Notes under the pieces: generated by a model | Seen by the model: the letters and a program-made list of their open reading frames with translations, nothing else | What the model was told of the DNA's origin: nothing | Database searches by the model: none | DNA from: Nostoc sp. MG11 | Lineage (GTDB): Bacteria > Cyanobacteriota > Cyanobacteriia > Cyanobacteriales > Nostocaceae | DNA: 42,464 bases | Assembly: GCF_014904695.1 (NCBI RefSeq) | Contig: NZ_JACXXN010000042.1 | Coordinates: 1-42,464 of the forward strand | Direction of reading: 5' to 3' | Position numbers and translations under genes: made by a program | Part shown: piece after piece, positions 8,463 through 17,319 of the stretch | Position numbering within the stretch: position 1 is the first letter of the stretch | Layout of the letters: each line of letters begins with the position of its first letter

Positions 8463-9164
8463 TTAGGTTGTTCGTCTGGCATACCAAGCACGAATGAGGA
8501 AGGCTTGAAAAAATAGCACAGGTGCATCGAAGCCGTTAGATGCAATCAGTGCTTCGATCTCTCGTAGTGCTGAAACAGCGACATTTCGTCCGTAAGCTTG
8601 GCGCATCTTTTCGATTCCCTCTTCTAGCATTCCATTAAATCTCTGCATCTGAAACCAAACCTCAAAAAGATCCTTGTAAGCTGAATCAGATGCCCCAGAA
8701 GACAAATCTGCACTCACCAAATATCCACCGGGACGAAGCTGGTTAGACATTTGACCAAAAAAGGCGCGCCTTTCTTCTGGTTGCATAATGAATTGCGATA
8801 CCAAGAGGCAAGTGGCTGCGTCAAAAGGTAATGAAAGGGGCAGAGAATCGAGATAGCCTTCGTGAAAAGTGCAACGCGATGTAATACCATCCTCTTCGGC
8901 TCTCTGGCGGCAAATGTCAAGCATTGGTTTGGAAGGTTCCACTAAGGTAAACGACCACTGGGGAAACGCTTGAGCCAGATAAAGCAGTTCCGCGCCGGTT
9001 CCCACGCCCACACAGAGAACTTGAGCGTCGTCGGGAAGTTCTGAAAGCCTGATGCGAAGGAGCAGATGAAGCGCGTCACGAATCGGAGCCAATTTTGTCC
9101 ATCGCTGGTCGTAACCCGCAGCTTGCTCTTTGCCGAAAAATACTGGCTGTTCTTGGTTGTTCAT
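8463..9164 (-). CDS. Class I SAM-dependent methyltransferase
   Basis: A 233-residue Rossmann-fold methyltransferase. The start at 9164 (MNNQEQPVFF) is where family-like sequence begins; the open frame extends far upstream, but that part reads as noise. The SAM-binding motif I is VLCVGVGTGAELLYLA, followed by the acidic LVEPSKPMLD, LPFDAATCLLVSQF and LRPGGYLVSADL. The general form (FGKEQAAGYDQRW near the start) is that of small-molecule methyltransferases of the UbiE/Methyltransf_25 type. The target is unknown. No strong ribosome site is visible. It sits between the Bacteroidota-like pair and a broken quinone reductase on the same strand. Confidence 0.85.
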   Translation of the reverse strand: MNNQEQPVFFGKEQAAGYDQRWTKLAPIRDALHLLLRIRLSELPDDAQVLCVGVGTGAELLYLAQAFPQWSFTLVEPSKPMLDICRQRAEEDGITSRCTFHEGYLDSLPLSLPFDAATCLLVSQFIMQPEERRAFFGQMSNQLRPGGYLVSADLSSGASDSAYKDLFEVWFQMQRFNGMLEEGIEKMRQAYGRNVAVSALREIEALIASNGFDAPVLFFQAFLIRAWYARRTT

Positions 9165-9259
9165 GGTAAAAGTTGTCGAGTTTCTCGCTTGAGGGAAAAT
9201 TTTTCTACAACAGGACTGATGTAGAAGGCGCATTGCAGTGCGTCCTGCGTTAGTCCTAA

Positions 9260-10188
9260 TTATGCTCCGACTTGTAAAACAATTTTGCCGCGTGTGCGCC
9301 CGCTTTGGGAAAGTTGATGTGCTTTTTTTACTTCCGTGAGCGGCAGAACCGTTTCGATGTGTATTTTTAATTTGCCTTCGGCAATCAGACGGTTGATTTC
9401 GGCTAATTGCTTTGCACTCGGCTGACAGAAGAGCCACGCGCCTTGGACACCAAACTCCTTGGCTTTCTCTTCGGCTTGAGACTCTGCCGCCGAAACCAAA
9501 AAGCCACCTTTTTTCAGAGTTTGGAACGCTCGCTCGCAAGTGTCGCCGCCGATCGTATCGAAAACGACATCAACGTCTTTGACGACTTCTTCAAACGGTT
9601 GCGCTGTGTAATCGACGAACTCATCCGCGCCTAAATCACGAATGAACTGTTGGTTTCTGCCTGAAGCCGTGCCGATCACGAACGCGCCTTTTGCTTTAGC
9701 CAACTGAACCGCCATCGAGCCGACTCCGCCCGACGCTCCGGTGATTAAGATGCTTTGCCCGCTGCTTAGATGCGCCAAATCAAACATCGCTTGCCACGCC
9801 GTCAACGCGCCGATTGGAATCGCCGCCGCCTCTTCAAAATTGAGGCTGTCCGGTTTGGGCGCGATGGTGTCCACACCCGCGAGGGCGTATTCGGCGTAGC
9901 CACCGGATAGTCCGGACACGGTCATCCCATAAACCGTATCGCCGGGCTGGAAATTCTCAATGCCATCGCCCACGCTTCGACGACCCCGGCGATGTCGATG
10001 CCGAGAATGATCGGAAGTTTCAGCCCTAACCTTTCGCCCGCGCCATCGCGGGTTTTCCAGTCGATCGGATTGACCGCCGCGACGTGAACTTTTACCAAAA
10101 CTTCGTCTGCTTTTGGCTCTGGACGTTCGACATCGACGTAATTTAAAACGTCTTCATTGCCGTATTCATTAATTATTATGGCTTTCAT
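9260..10188 (-). pseudogene. Zinc-independent quinone oxidoreductase (MDR family), frameshifted
   Basis: Two frames together form a complete medium-chain reductase of about 309 residues. The first (10188 downward) is [10 protein letters not shown], then [18 protein letters not shown] and [10 protein letters not shown]. The second continues [16 protein letters not shown], then the NADPH loop GASGGVGSMAVQLAK and the C-terminal GKIVLQVGA. At 9969-9979 the coding strand reads GCGTGGGC where GCGGTGGGC would restain EAVGDG in frame, so loss of one G is sufficient. Intact relatives reduce quinones or enones with NADPH. This copy should be inactive unless the shift is a sequencing error. Confidence 0.88.
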
Positions 10189-10284
10189 TTTTTCTCCTAT
10201 GTTCTGTGCGGCAATTAATCTCGGTCTGAAAATATCTAGATCGCAAGTCGCAACACCTATGGGTTAAGTGCCTGAAACAGCATG

Positions 10285-10551
10285 TCAGCATTTCCATTTT
10301 CGGCGGCGTAGCTTCAGTTCTGGGTAATCCTGAGCGACTTGCTGACTAAACGAACGGATGCTGCCTCGGTCACTGGTATCCAGTAACAAGGATTTGATGC
10401 CGGGATTGGCAGATATCACCTCATCTAGCATTTGTTGTTGCTGATCAGCAATAATGACGTGATTGCCGTTTTTGTGGAAGGAATCCGCGAGTCCGCGACC
10501 AATCTCCGATCCACCACCTGCGATTAGAATTGTGTTTCCGGTAATTTGCAT
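10285..10551 (-). pseudogene. SDR N-terminal fragment (DltE-like)
   Basis: The 88 codons start MQITGNTILIAGGGSEIGRGLADSF-like sequence, the N-terminus of a DltE-type oxidoreductase in which relatives have TGGGSGIGRGLAE. The threonine and a loop glycine are replaced (AGGGSEIG). The frame continues through the beta-alpha units to DYPELKL, just before the NNAG motif, then ends in unrelated LRRRKWKC. The catalytic half is absent, so this is a truncated gene. Confidence 0.75.
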
Positions 10552-10599
10552 GACAATTCTCTAAATATTTCATCAGAAGCGCTGACGAACACGCTTGGT

Positions 10600-10660
10600 T
10601 CATCCGAATGCATTGGTTACTGGAGCTATGAGACGTTGCTAGTTGCCGGACGCGATCGCG
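10600..10660 (-). pseudogene. C-terminal remnant of a second amidohydrolase
   Basis: The reading AIASGN-stop-QRLIAPVTNAFG is the same ending as the intact amidohydrolase at 11664-12809 (AIASGNWQRLIAPVTNAFG), with TGG changed to TAG. The preceding sequence is unrelated. Short, but with 18 of 19 positions shared the origin is secure. Confidence 0.75.
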
Positions 10661-10746
10661 CTACCCATAAATCTACGCCGAGACATTGAACTAAAGCGAG
10701 TCATTACTCCTCCTAGTAGGTTTAGTTAAGCAAAATATCTGCTTTT

Positions 10747-11494
10747 TCAGGTTGCTGTGTATCCGCCATCAATCACGATAGGCTGACCTGTAATGTAGCT
10801 GGCAGCATCAGAACATAAAAACACAACCGTTGCCGCGATTTCTTCAGCTTGACCCAGCCGTCCCATTGGGATGGTCGATGCCATTTGCTCTGGATTACCA
10901 TCAGCGAGACGGTTCATCATATCTGTGGCAATCATTCCAGGATTCACCGCATTAATCCGAATGCCTTGCTGGGCATAGTCCAGCGCAGCAGAACGAGTCA
11001 AGCCCATTACGGCATGTTTGCTGGCGTTATAGGGACTGATTCCAGGACGCAATCAGTCCGCCCATTGAAGAGTTATTGACAATCACTCCCACTCCTTGGG
11101 TGAGCATTTGTTGAATTTCGTATTTCATGCACAGAAACAGACCCCGAACATTAATTGCCATCAGTTTGTCGAAGTCTTCAACCGATTGTTCATGCAGCGG
11201 CTTTGGGGACGGATCGATTCCAGCGTTGTTAAATGCACAATCTAAGCGACCGTACTGTTCTATGATTGTCTGAATCAGTGCTTTGACCTCTACTTCACTC
11301 GATACATCTGATCGCACAAATAAGCACTCAGCCCCAGACTGACGAATCGAGTTAGCGGTGTTTTCACCTTCCTCCTCACGTCTGCCCGAAAAAACCACCT
11401 TTGCGCCTGCAACACCCAACGCTATAGCAGTTGCTTTCCCGATTCCCGATGTTCCACCTGTAACCAAGGCGACTTTATTCTCAAGTATCTTCAT
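10747..11494 (-). pseudogene. SDR (FabG-like), frameshifted
   Basis: Two overlapping frames give a near-complete SDR of about 248 residues. The first holds [12 protein letters not shown] and the [10 protein letters not shown] strand (11494-11045). The second resumes [15 protein letters not shown] with the catalytic YNASK and ends [17 protein letters not shown]. The change of frame lies at about 11040-11050, inside GLIAS/PGISPY. The intact paralogue at 19280-20050 reads [18 protein letters not shown] straight through, confirming the break. The two are close relatives, part of the repeated duplication of this family here. Confidence 0.87.
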
Positions 11495-11663
11495 GTCTGT
11501 CTATTTTTTGTTTAGTAGCTTTAAATCAACATTGCTCAAGCATTAGAAACACATCAAAGTACGAATCAATGATCGTCACCAAAATGCGATCATAGTCCAT
11601 TCTTTCGGCGATATCATCTTTTCGCCAGGCAGTCTGTTTGATGGCGCTGCGGACACGCTCGGT

Positions 11664-12809
11664 TCAGCCAAATGCATTGGTAACGGGGGCTATAAGGCGT
11701 TGCCAGTTGCCGGACGCGATCGCCGTCTTCTGTTCTAACGTGAAGGACGAATTGTCGAGGAATGATCGTGCGCGTCCCTTGCTCGTTTCGATGAACTGAT
11801 CTCCCGTACCAAACGTGAAGGGGTAGTCCGTTGAATAGAGCATCCGCTCTACGCCGACAACCTCTGCTGTCCAGCGGAGGTAGCGTTCGCTTTGGGTACC
11901 GCTTCCGGTAATCCAGATGTTCTGACGGAAGTAGTCGATCAGCGGACGCTTGATATTGGCGTTTCCTGTAAGGAAGCTGATGTGATCGAGGTAGAAGAGC
12001 ACGACCTCACCCCAATGGCCGACAATGATCTGCAAGTCGGGGTGTCGATCAAAGACTCCTGTAAAGATCATGCGCAAGAGTTGAACGCCTAAGTCGTAGT
12101 ACCAACCTAGTCCAGACGTTGCGAACGATTGGTCGAATCCATCGCGGATGCCATTATAATAGGCATCGATCACAGGGAGGACGGGCCGCTGCGGGTGAAA
12201 GTAGAGCGGCACACGCAATTTAGTGGCTGTAGCGTAGAGGTCGTCGTACTCCCGTGCTTCCGGTTTGATGTTGCCAGTGCGGCCGTATAGCATTGCTCCG
12301 CAGAAGCCCAGCTTGTTGACAGCGCGTTCCAGTTCAGCGGCAGCGGACTCAGGGGCTGGCGTTGGAATCGAGGCAAAGGCCTGAAAGCGATCAGGTCTGG
12401 CTTTTACAATGTCGGCGAGCGCATCATTTGCCTCGCGCGATACTGCAACGGATTCAGCAGGTTGGAGATTCTGCACCCCCGGTGTTGACTGCGCCAGAAC
12501 CTGCATATCCACGCCCTGCTCGTCCATATCGGCCAGCCGCCGCGCACCAACGTCTCGTAGTCTTTGGGCGGAGGGTTCATCGCCGAACCCCAGCGACGGG
12601 CCTAGAAACAGCCCAGGAACACGCGACCACGCTGCCTGAAGCTGCGGAATCGCGACATGTTCTTCGAGAGCGATGATTTTGAAATTTGACGTCCGACTAG
12701 CAGGAACGTCACGGTTCCCAGCGCTCTGTACAAGTTTAGGCGAGGCGGCGATCGCTGCACCGGCGGCTGCCGCAGAGGATGCAATAAAGAACTCGCGACG
12801 TGTAGGCAT
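11664..12809 (-). CDS. Tat-exported amidohydrolase family protein (decarboxylase-like)
   Basis: A complete 381-residue protein. It begins with a twin-arginine signal, TRREFFIASSAAAAGAAIAA, predicting export to the periplasm. The mature part is an amidohydrolase-2 TIM barrel: ALEEHVA (E-x-H-like metal site near residue 50), ADMDEQGVDMQVLAQ, LRVPLYFHPQ with a metal histidine, IIVGHWGE with the catalytic histidine, and the distal aspartate in LYSTDYPF. This layout matches the ACMSD / gamma-resorcylate / 2,3-dihydroxybenzoate decarboxylase group, which decarboxylates or hydrates small aromatic acids at a single metal. The exact substrate cannot be read from sequence. It is the only intact copy of three in the window. 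Confidence 0.88.
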   Translation of the reverse strand: MPTRREFFIASSAAAAGAAIAASPKLVQSAGNRDVPASRTSNFKIIALEEHVAIPQLQAAWSRVPGLFLGPSLGFGDEPSAQRLRDVGARRLADMDEQGVDMQVLAQSTPGVQNLQPAESVAVSREANDALADIVKARPDRFQAFASIPTPAPESAAAELERAVNKLGFCGAMLYGRTGNIKPEAREYDDLYATATKLRVPLYFHPQRPVLPVIDAYYNGIRDGFDQSFATSGLGWYYDLGVQLLRMIFTGVFDRHPDLQIIVGHWGEVVLFYLDHISFLTGNANIKRPLIDYFRQNIWITGSGTQSERYLRWTAEVVGVERMLYSTDYPFTFGTGDQFIETSKGRARSFLDNSSFTLEQKTAIASGNWQRLIAPVTNAFG

Positions 12810-12925
12810 AGGGTTACTCCGTTAATATCAGTATTTGGCAAACATCGGTTCGTGCGGTATCAATCTTTCCATTTCAGTTGCACCGGAAGTGCGATCAGGG
12901 CGCGAAGTTCGTGTGAGGAATGTCC

Positions 12926-13786
12926 CTATAACTTGAAGAGAACTTTCAACCCCTCTCGAAGCGATGCAGGTTTTCGCCCCAGAAGATTCTCCAGTTCGGG
13001 GCTGACTTTGTCTTCCTGACCGTTTTTAATGTCGGTTAGAAACCCTGTTACCTTCTCAATCATCATTTCGGGAACGCCGTGTCCTTTCATTTGCGTCTCA
13101 AATGCTGATTTCTCAGCAGGGGTATAGGCGACCTTTTTACCGGATAAGTCGGAAAGGGTCGCCGCAACATCGTCAAAGGAGTACGTCTCGCTTCCGGTGA
13201 GTTTGTAGATGCGGTTACTGCAATCGCTTTCTAACAGTACATGGGCGATCGCTTCTCCCATTTCGCTTCTCAGGGCAAAGGGGACTCGTCCCTGATCGGT
13301 TGGTAAGTTGATACCTGTATCAAAAACTCTTTCTCCCACGAACTGCGGAATGGTGTCCATATACAAGACATTGCGAAATAGGACATAGTTCAACCCACTC
13401 GCTTTAATGTAATCTTCCGTCTGAAAATGACCCTCCATCAACTTGTTTGCCAAAGTGTTTCTGTCTTTCAACGTTCGACTGGTGTAGGCGACACATTGAA
13501 CCCCCGCCTTTTTTGCGGCATCCACTACATTTTGGTGTTGCTTTATGCGGTTTTCCTCATCCGTTCCGGCTATCAGCAAAACCCTTTCAATTCCTTGCAT
13601 GGCCTTGTCGAGTGAAGCAGTATCATCGTAGCTGCCGACGCAGATGTCTACCCCTTTTTCTTTCAAGGCAGAGGCTTTTCTTTCATCCCGCACAAGTGCG
13701 GCAATTTGGTTGGCGGATGTTTTTTCCAGTAGATTTTGGACTACTGTTGTCCCTAACTGTCCGGTGGCTCCTGTTACCAAGATCAT
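12926..13786 (-). CDS. QorB-like NAD(P)H:quinone oxidoreductase (atypical SDR)
   Basis: Exactly 286 residues, the length of Escherichia coli QorB (YtfG) as I recall it. The order of motifs agrees: MILVTGATGQLGTTVVQNLL with the NADPH loop, ALVRDERKA, AMQGIERVLLIAG, GVQCVAYTSRTL, then LRNVLYMD, YKLTGSE.YSFDDVAA and a final LLGRKPASL. A clear AAGGA ribosome site lies 7 bases before the ATG. Such enzymes reduce quinones with NADPH. It is intact and transcribed in the same direction as the surrounding redox genes. Confidence 0.88.
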   Translation of the reverse strand: MILVTGATGQLGTTVVQNLLEKTSANQIAALVRDERKASALKEKGVDICVGSYDDTASLDKAMQGIERVLLIAGTDEENRIKQHQNVVDAAKKAGVQCVAYTSRTLKDRNTLANKLMEGHFQTEDYIKASGLNYVLFRNVLYMDTIPQFVGERVFDTGINLPTDQGRVPFALRSEMGEAIAHVLLESDCSNRIYKLTGSETYSFDDVAATLSDLSGKKVAYTPAEKSAFETQMKGHGVPEMMIEKVTGFLTDIKNGQEDKVSPELENLLGRKPASLREGLKVLFKL

Positions 13787-13859
13787 GGTTTTTCCTTTTT
13801 TGTTTGAATTTTGCTTTGTGCTTCGTTATCTTCTCAGATACCGAAAGAGTGCTTTTCTC

Positions 13860-14150
13860 GCCTACGTGAGTACAGGGTCGGGTGTGACCGTGGCGGCGTC
13901 GTTGAAGTCTCCCTGACGCACGTCTACGCCCTTGTGCAAGCTCGGCGGCCTTCTGCGGGGCGCGCCCTTGTCCGCGCACCATGCACCCCTCTTCCGGCAG
14001 CCTCCGCGCAGAACTCGGTTAGCCTAGCCACCCTCCAAACCGATTGCTTCTTGGCGCTCTTGGTGTGCTTGGCGTCCACCACGGCGTCGCTCGTTGATGT
14101 CCACCTTGGGGGCGACGCAATACGGTTCTGGTTAATATGTTTGACTCTCG
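13860..14150. other. GC-rich segment without a recognisable gene
   Basis: The base composition is far richer in G and C than the preceding QorB-like gene. Open frames exist on both strands because stop codons are rare, but none shows family resemblance or a ribosome site. It may be a decayed gene from the donor of the following GC-rich module. I cannot assign it. Confidence 0.4.
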
Positions 14151-14151
14151 A

Positions 14152-14218
14152 AGATCCCCCCAACCCCCTTTTTAAAGGGGGGCTTTTTCTCCTATTTACC
14201 CCCTTTTGAAGGGGGTCG
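14152..14218. repeat. Two C-tract/G-tract inverted repeats
   Basis: Two hairpins follow each other: CCCCCTTTTTAAAGGGGGG (about 14164-14182), and ACCCCCTTTTGAAGGGGGT (about 14199-14217). Such paired repeats are common between cyanobacterial genes. They may also act as a terminator for converging transcription, although no U-tract follows directly on the minus side. Confidence 0.6.
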
Positions 14219-14343
14219 CCGTAGGCAAAGAGAAGTCTGAGCGGCGGCTTTTGCCGTTGGCGCAGCCCGCCGCAGGCATCAGAACTTCGGGGGGATCTTA
14301 TCCGAACCGTATTGGGGGCGACGGCGGTTTGAAACAGACTGGT

Positions 14344-14823
14344 TCAAGATAGTCGGTAGACCCGGTGCTCGAAGCCCAGCAGCCCGGGGACTGGGGGGAG
14401 TAACCGGCCTTGACCGACGAATACCGTCTGGTTGACCCAGGCGTACCGCGGGTCGCCCGTCTCCAGCACCCAATGGGAACGGATTGACTGGTCGGCGAAC
14501 TCGGTCGGCGCGCACACGCTCACGGCCCGTTTCAACTTTTCGTTGGCCTCGGCTGGACCGAAGTAGTGGGCGCAAAGGATTGCCCCGTCGTCCGTCTCGA
14601 TCTGGACCCGGACGTCCATCCTTATGAAGCCATCCGGGCCGGTAAGCATCCAGTCGCTGCCGGCTGCGAGGAGCTTTCCCTTAAGCCGTGGCCCTTCGAC
14701 CCGGCCGCCGGTCATCTCGAAGTACTGGCGGCCGCCGTAGGGGCCGTCCCCAACTTCGTGGGGTGGGCCGCACGCCACTTGACACGTGAACTCGTGGACG
14801 AGTTGCAGGGATTGATCGGACAT
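14344..14823 (-). CDS. DUF3237 family protein
   Basis: A 159-residue protein resembling the UPF0311/DUF3237 family. It starts with SLQLVHEFTCQVACGPPHEVG, has GGRVEGPRLKGKLLAAGSDW near residues 40-60 and ends with the HRVYRLS strand. The family forms a small beta barrel of unknown biochemical function, often found near ring-modifying enzymes. GGAG stands 7 bases before the start, inside the 16-bp gap to the upstream SnoaL-like gene, so both are probably on one transcript behind the flavin monooxygenase. The codons are GC-rich like the rest of this module. Confidence 0.8.
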   Translation of the reverse strand: MSDQSLQLVHEFTCQVACGPPHEVGDGPYGGRQYFEMTGGRVEGPRLKGKLLAAGSDWMLTGPDGFIRMDVRVQIETDDGAILCAHYFGPAEANEKLKRAVSVCAPTEFADQSIRSHWVLETGDPRYAWVNQTVFVGQGRLLPPVPGLLGFEHRVYRLS

Positions 14824-14839
14824 TGTACGCTCCAGAACG

Positions 14840-15310
14840 CTACTTTCCTAAAAGCACTTGCGGGTCGCCGGTGAACCAAGCGTTGTCGATGACGAGGCGA
14901 CGCATACGCCAAAGCCTTTCGTCTCTGATGAGTTTCACCTCGTACCAGTTCATCATCCGGCATTGTCGGGAATGGTCGCCCCGAGGGAAGTGGGTGGCGT
15001 CGACCAATGTTCGCAACCGGGCGACATCTCCTTCGACATGGACGCGTCCGTTCGTAATTACGTGGCTGGTCGTCTGTGATCCGGCGTTCGCGCTCAAGAA
15101 GCCGACCACCGTCTCGTGCCCGGTCAACAGCGGGAAGTTGAGACCCATCTTGCGACCGCAGGGACCAAAGTCCACCACAATGTCCTCACTAAAGGCCGAG
15201 GCGATCAGAGCCGGGTCGTTGTGGTCGACGCCGGCACCGAAACGGTAAAGGGCATCCATGACCTCCAAGTGGTCGCCAGCGGACGCGATGGGATTCTGAT
15301 CAATAATCAT
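14840..15310 (-). CDS. SnoaL-like / NTF2-fold protein
   Basis: A 156-residue single-domain protein of the nuclear-transport-factor-2 superfamily. The first helix (EVMDALYRFGAGVDHNDPALIASAFSED, given here as a description of its ends) leads into DIVVDFGPCG, a conserved HVITNGRVHVEGDVARL strand and the C-terminal W-RMRRLVIDNAWFTGD. Members of this fold act as dehydratases, isomerases or polyketide cyclases, often on the product of a partner oxygenase. It lies 49 bp behind the monooxygenase, which suggests it acts on that enzyme's product. The start lacks a strong ribosome site and may be translated by coupling. Confidence 0.83.
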   Translation of the reverse strand: MIIDQNPIASAGDHLEVMDALYRFGAGVDHNDPALIASAFSEDIVVDFGPCGRKMGLNFPLLTGHETVVGFLSANAGSQTTSHVITNGRVHVEGDVARLRTLVDATHFPRGDHSRQCRMMNWYEVKLIRDERLWRMRRLVIDNAWFTGDPQVLLGK

Positions 15311-15359
15311 GGTTGATTTTTAACTGGGATGATTGAATTTGGATTTCGGCATCACTTCA

Positions 15360-16502
15360 CTACGGCTTGCTAAAGTCGATTTCGAGTCCGTAAATGTGTC
15401 GTCCGACTTCCAGGCATTCCGAAAGCTCATTGCGTGTCCGCTCCTGCATGCGCGCCTCGCACTTTTTCACGGCCTCCGTGACCTCGGCGGTCGGATTGGC
15501 CACTAAGCCGTCGGCCAGTTCGAGCGAGTCGAGCAGTGCAAGGTTCACCCCCTTGCCGGTGAACGGCGGCATGGCGTGGGACGAGTCGCCGACCATGGCA
15601 AGACCTGGCCGCGTCTCCCACCGGTAGTCCGGTGGCATCACGGACAGAGGCCAGCGATGGAAATTGCCGTCGACTTGTGTCAGCATCGTCAACAGCTCGG
15701 GCGACCAATCGTGATAAGCGGAAGTGATGGCATTGAGGACGGCCTTGCTGTCGTCGAGCGCGAAGCCTTGCGCTGCAGGCCAGTCCTGGGCAACCACCAT
15801 CGAGTAATAGAGAAGGATCAAGTCGCGGGAGCAGCGTTGCACGAAAATGGTCTGGTGATGGTCGGCGAACATCACCGAACCCTCGCCCAGAAGGTCCGAC
15901 AGTTCGGAGCCGCGCCAAAGCTCCTTGCGGATCACGCCCGCGAGCATTGTCATGCCGGTGTAGCGCGGGCGAACCGATGTCAGGCAGGGTCTGACGCGGG
16001 AGCCGACGCCATCGGCGCCAACGACGAGATCCGCGGTGACGGGCGCTTGATCTTTAAACTCCAGGCGCCACCGGCCGTCCGCCTCGGGCAAGACATCGTT
16101 GACGGCGTGGCCCCAGGCGATTGTGTCGGGAGCGAGCGAACCAAGCAGCATCTGCCGGAGATCGCCGCGGTCGATCTCCGGGCCGGCCTCCTCGTGGGTT
16201 CCGGCTTCGCCCGCAGGGTGCGGCTTGCCTCGCGAATCCAGCATCTTGAAAGCCTTGGCGTCACTACGCGAGAGGCAACGGAATTCCTCCATCAACCCAG
16301 CCTGTTCGATCGCCCGTTGACCGGCGTTCTGGCGCAGATCGAGGCTGCCGCCTTGCGATCGCGAGGTCGGCGAGGCGTCGCGCTCGAAGACCTTCACGGA
16401 AAAGCCCTGTGTTTGTAATAGCCGCGCCAACATCGTACCAGCTGGGCCCGCTCCGACGATGGCGACCATACCGCCGTCCCGTAGCTCTTCGCAAGATTTC
16501 AT
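15360..16502 (-). CDS. FAD-dependent monooxygenase, TetX-like
   Basis: A 380-residue class A flavoprotein hydroxylase. The FAD-binding GAGPAG is near residue 17. The TetX-type GGSLDLRQNAGQRAIEQAGL follows, then DLVVGADGVGSRVR (the DG motif) and the GD motif MVGDSSHAMPPFTGKGVNLAL, with an alpha-helical tail. Length and motif order match the TetX/tetracycline-destructase-like group of aromatic hydroxylases, though many relatives act on other aromatic compounds. GAGGGA lies 6 bases upstream of the ATG. It is the first gene of a three-gene unit (monooxygenase, SnoaL, DUF3237) behind the promoter and palindrome at 16665-16716, next to MarR. It probably inactivates or modifies an aromatic ligand sensed by that MarR. 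Confidence 0.87.
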   Translation of the reverse strand: MKSCEELRDGGMVAIVGAGPAGTMLARLLQTQGFSVKVFERDASPTSRSQGGSLDLRQNAGQRAIEQAGLMEEFRCLSRSDAKAFKMLDSRGKPHPAGEAGTHEEAGPEIDRGDLRQMLLGSLAPDTIAWGHAVNDVLPEADGRWRLEFKDQAPVTADLVVGADGVGSRVRPCLTSVRPRYTGMTMLAGVIRKELWRGSELSDLLGEGSVMFADHHQTIFVQRCSRDLILLYYSMVVAQDWPAAQGFALDDSKAVLNAITSAYHDWSPELLTMLTQVDGNFHRWPLSVMPPDYRWETRPGLAMVGDSSHAMPPFTGKGVNLALLDSLELADGLVANPTAEVTEAVKKCEARMQERTRNELSECLEVGRHIYGLEIDFSKP

Positions 16503-16664
16503 GATAGTCCCTCATAGTTCCTTTGGATTTGGTTGCGCACCTAGACGGGTGCTAGGTAATCAGTGCGCGTGACCAGGGTCGTCTAGACCCCAGTTCGTTC
16601 AGCAATGATATTTTTCTAATTTTGGGTTCAGCATCGGGCTGGTGGCTTTCTTACGAGTAAGACA

Positions 16665-16682
16665 TTGACAACATATTGTCAA
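16665..16682. promoter_or_regulatory. Candidate MarR operator
   Basis: A perfect inverted repeat TTGACAA-CATA-TTGTCAA. Its length and spacing are typical of MarR sites. It begins about 5 bases downstream of the -10 box of the minus-strand promoter at 16688-16716, so a bound repressor would cover the transcription start of the monooxygenase operon. Binding by the neighbouring MarR protein is inferred from position. Confidence 0.7.
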
Positions 16683-16687
16683 TATTG

Positions 16688-16716
16688 ATGATACTATGTT
16701 GCCGCTGCTCTGTCAA
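16688..16716 (-). promoter_or_regulatory. Sigma-70-type promoter of the monooxygenase operon
   Basis: On the minus strand, TTGACA (complement of 16711-16716) and TATCAT (complement of 16688-16693) are separated by exactly 17 bases, close to consensus. The -35 box overlaps the stop codon of the MarR gene. Transcription would start at about 16681, inside the palindrome, leaving a leader of about 180 bases before the monooxygenase ATG. Confidence 0.72.
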
Positions 16717-17225
16717 ATATCGGTTTGCATCTTCTGCGTAATGGCTTCCAGAAGTGCCACGGCACGAGTGATTTGTTCCGCGTCAAAGTCTTCGGCGATC
16801 GCATTTGTCCACTGCCATTCGCGCTCCAACGCATCGTGATACTTTGTCCTGCCTGCTTCCGTGAGCAGCAAGTGCATCGCTCGCGCGTCGCCGGGATTTT
16901 CGGCGAACTCAACCAAACCGTCGCTTGCCATGTCATCAGCGAGTCGTTGTACGGCTTGCCGTGAAAAGCCCATATGTCGAGCCAATTCGCTTACCGTGAC
17001 GCGCTTTTCAAGTGCGAATAACTCACTTAGCGTTTGCCACCGAGCATTGGTTATTCCCGTACCCCGCATTAGGCGTGTTCCTGATTTTTGCACCGTTGCG
17101 TTCATCCGAAGTACGGCGCGAATCAGATCGGTTAAAGCGTTCGACGCGGGCGTTTTTTTCTTATGGTAAAAAGGCACGTTCTTGTTTCCCGCAATTCGGG
17201 CATCTATCGTATTATCAGCAAGCAT
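16713..17225 (-). CDS. MarR family transcriptional regulator
   Basis: A 170-residue regulator with the winged helix of MarR proteins: ITNARWQTLSELF, then VTVSELARHMGFSRQAVQRLADDM as recognition region, and the wing GDARAMHLLLTEAGRTK. It is transcribed towards the monooxygenase operon, and its stop overlaps that operon's -35 box. A G-rich sequence (AAGGTAGAG) precedes the ATG at 17225. The likely role is repression of the downstream promoter through the palindrome at 16665-16682, relieved by a phenolic or antibiotic-like ligand. The ligand is unknown. Confidence 0.88.
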   Translation of the reverse strand: MLADNTIDARIAGNKNVPFYHKKKTPASNALTDLIRAVLRMNATVQKSGTRLMRGTGITNARWQTLSELFALEKRVTVSELARHMGFSRQAVQRLADDMASDGLVEFAENPGDARAMHLLLTEAGRTKYHDALEREWQWTNAIAEDFDAEQITRAVALLEAITQKMQTDI

Positions 17226-17319
17226 TGCTCTCTACCTTTCTTAATACCACGGACGCCGTGCCTTTTCATCGGGTGCAGGACGACATTGGCCTTTATTGGG
17301 GTGAAGTAAGCATCCGTAC

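Noticed and set aside
13811-14209. Overlapping frames on both strands in the GC-rich block
   Set aside because: No family resemblance, mutual overlap and no translation signals.
15576-16418. 280-codon open frame on the plus strand
   Set aside because: It is antisense to the monooxygenase. Stops are rare because of GC-rich codons, and no motif or ribosome site was seen.
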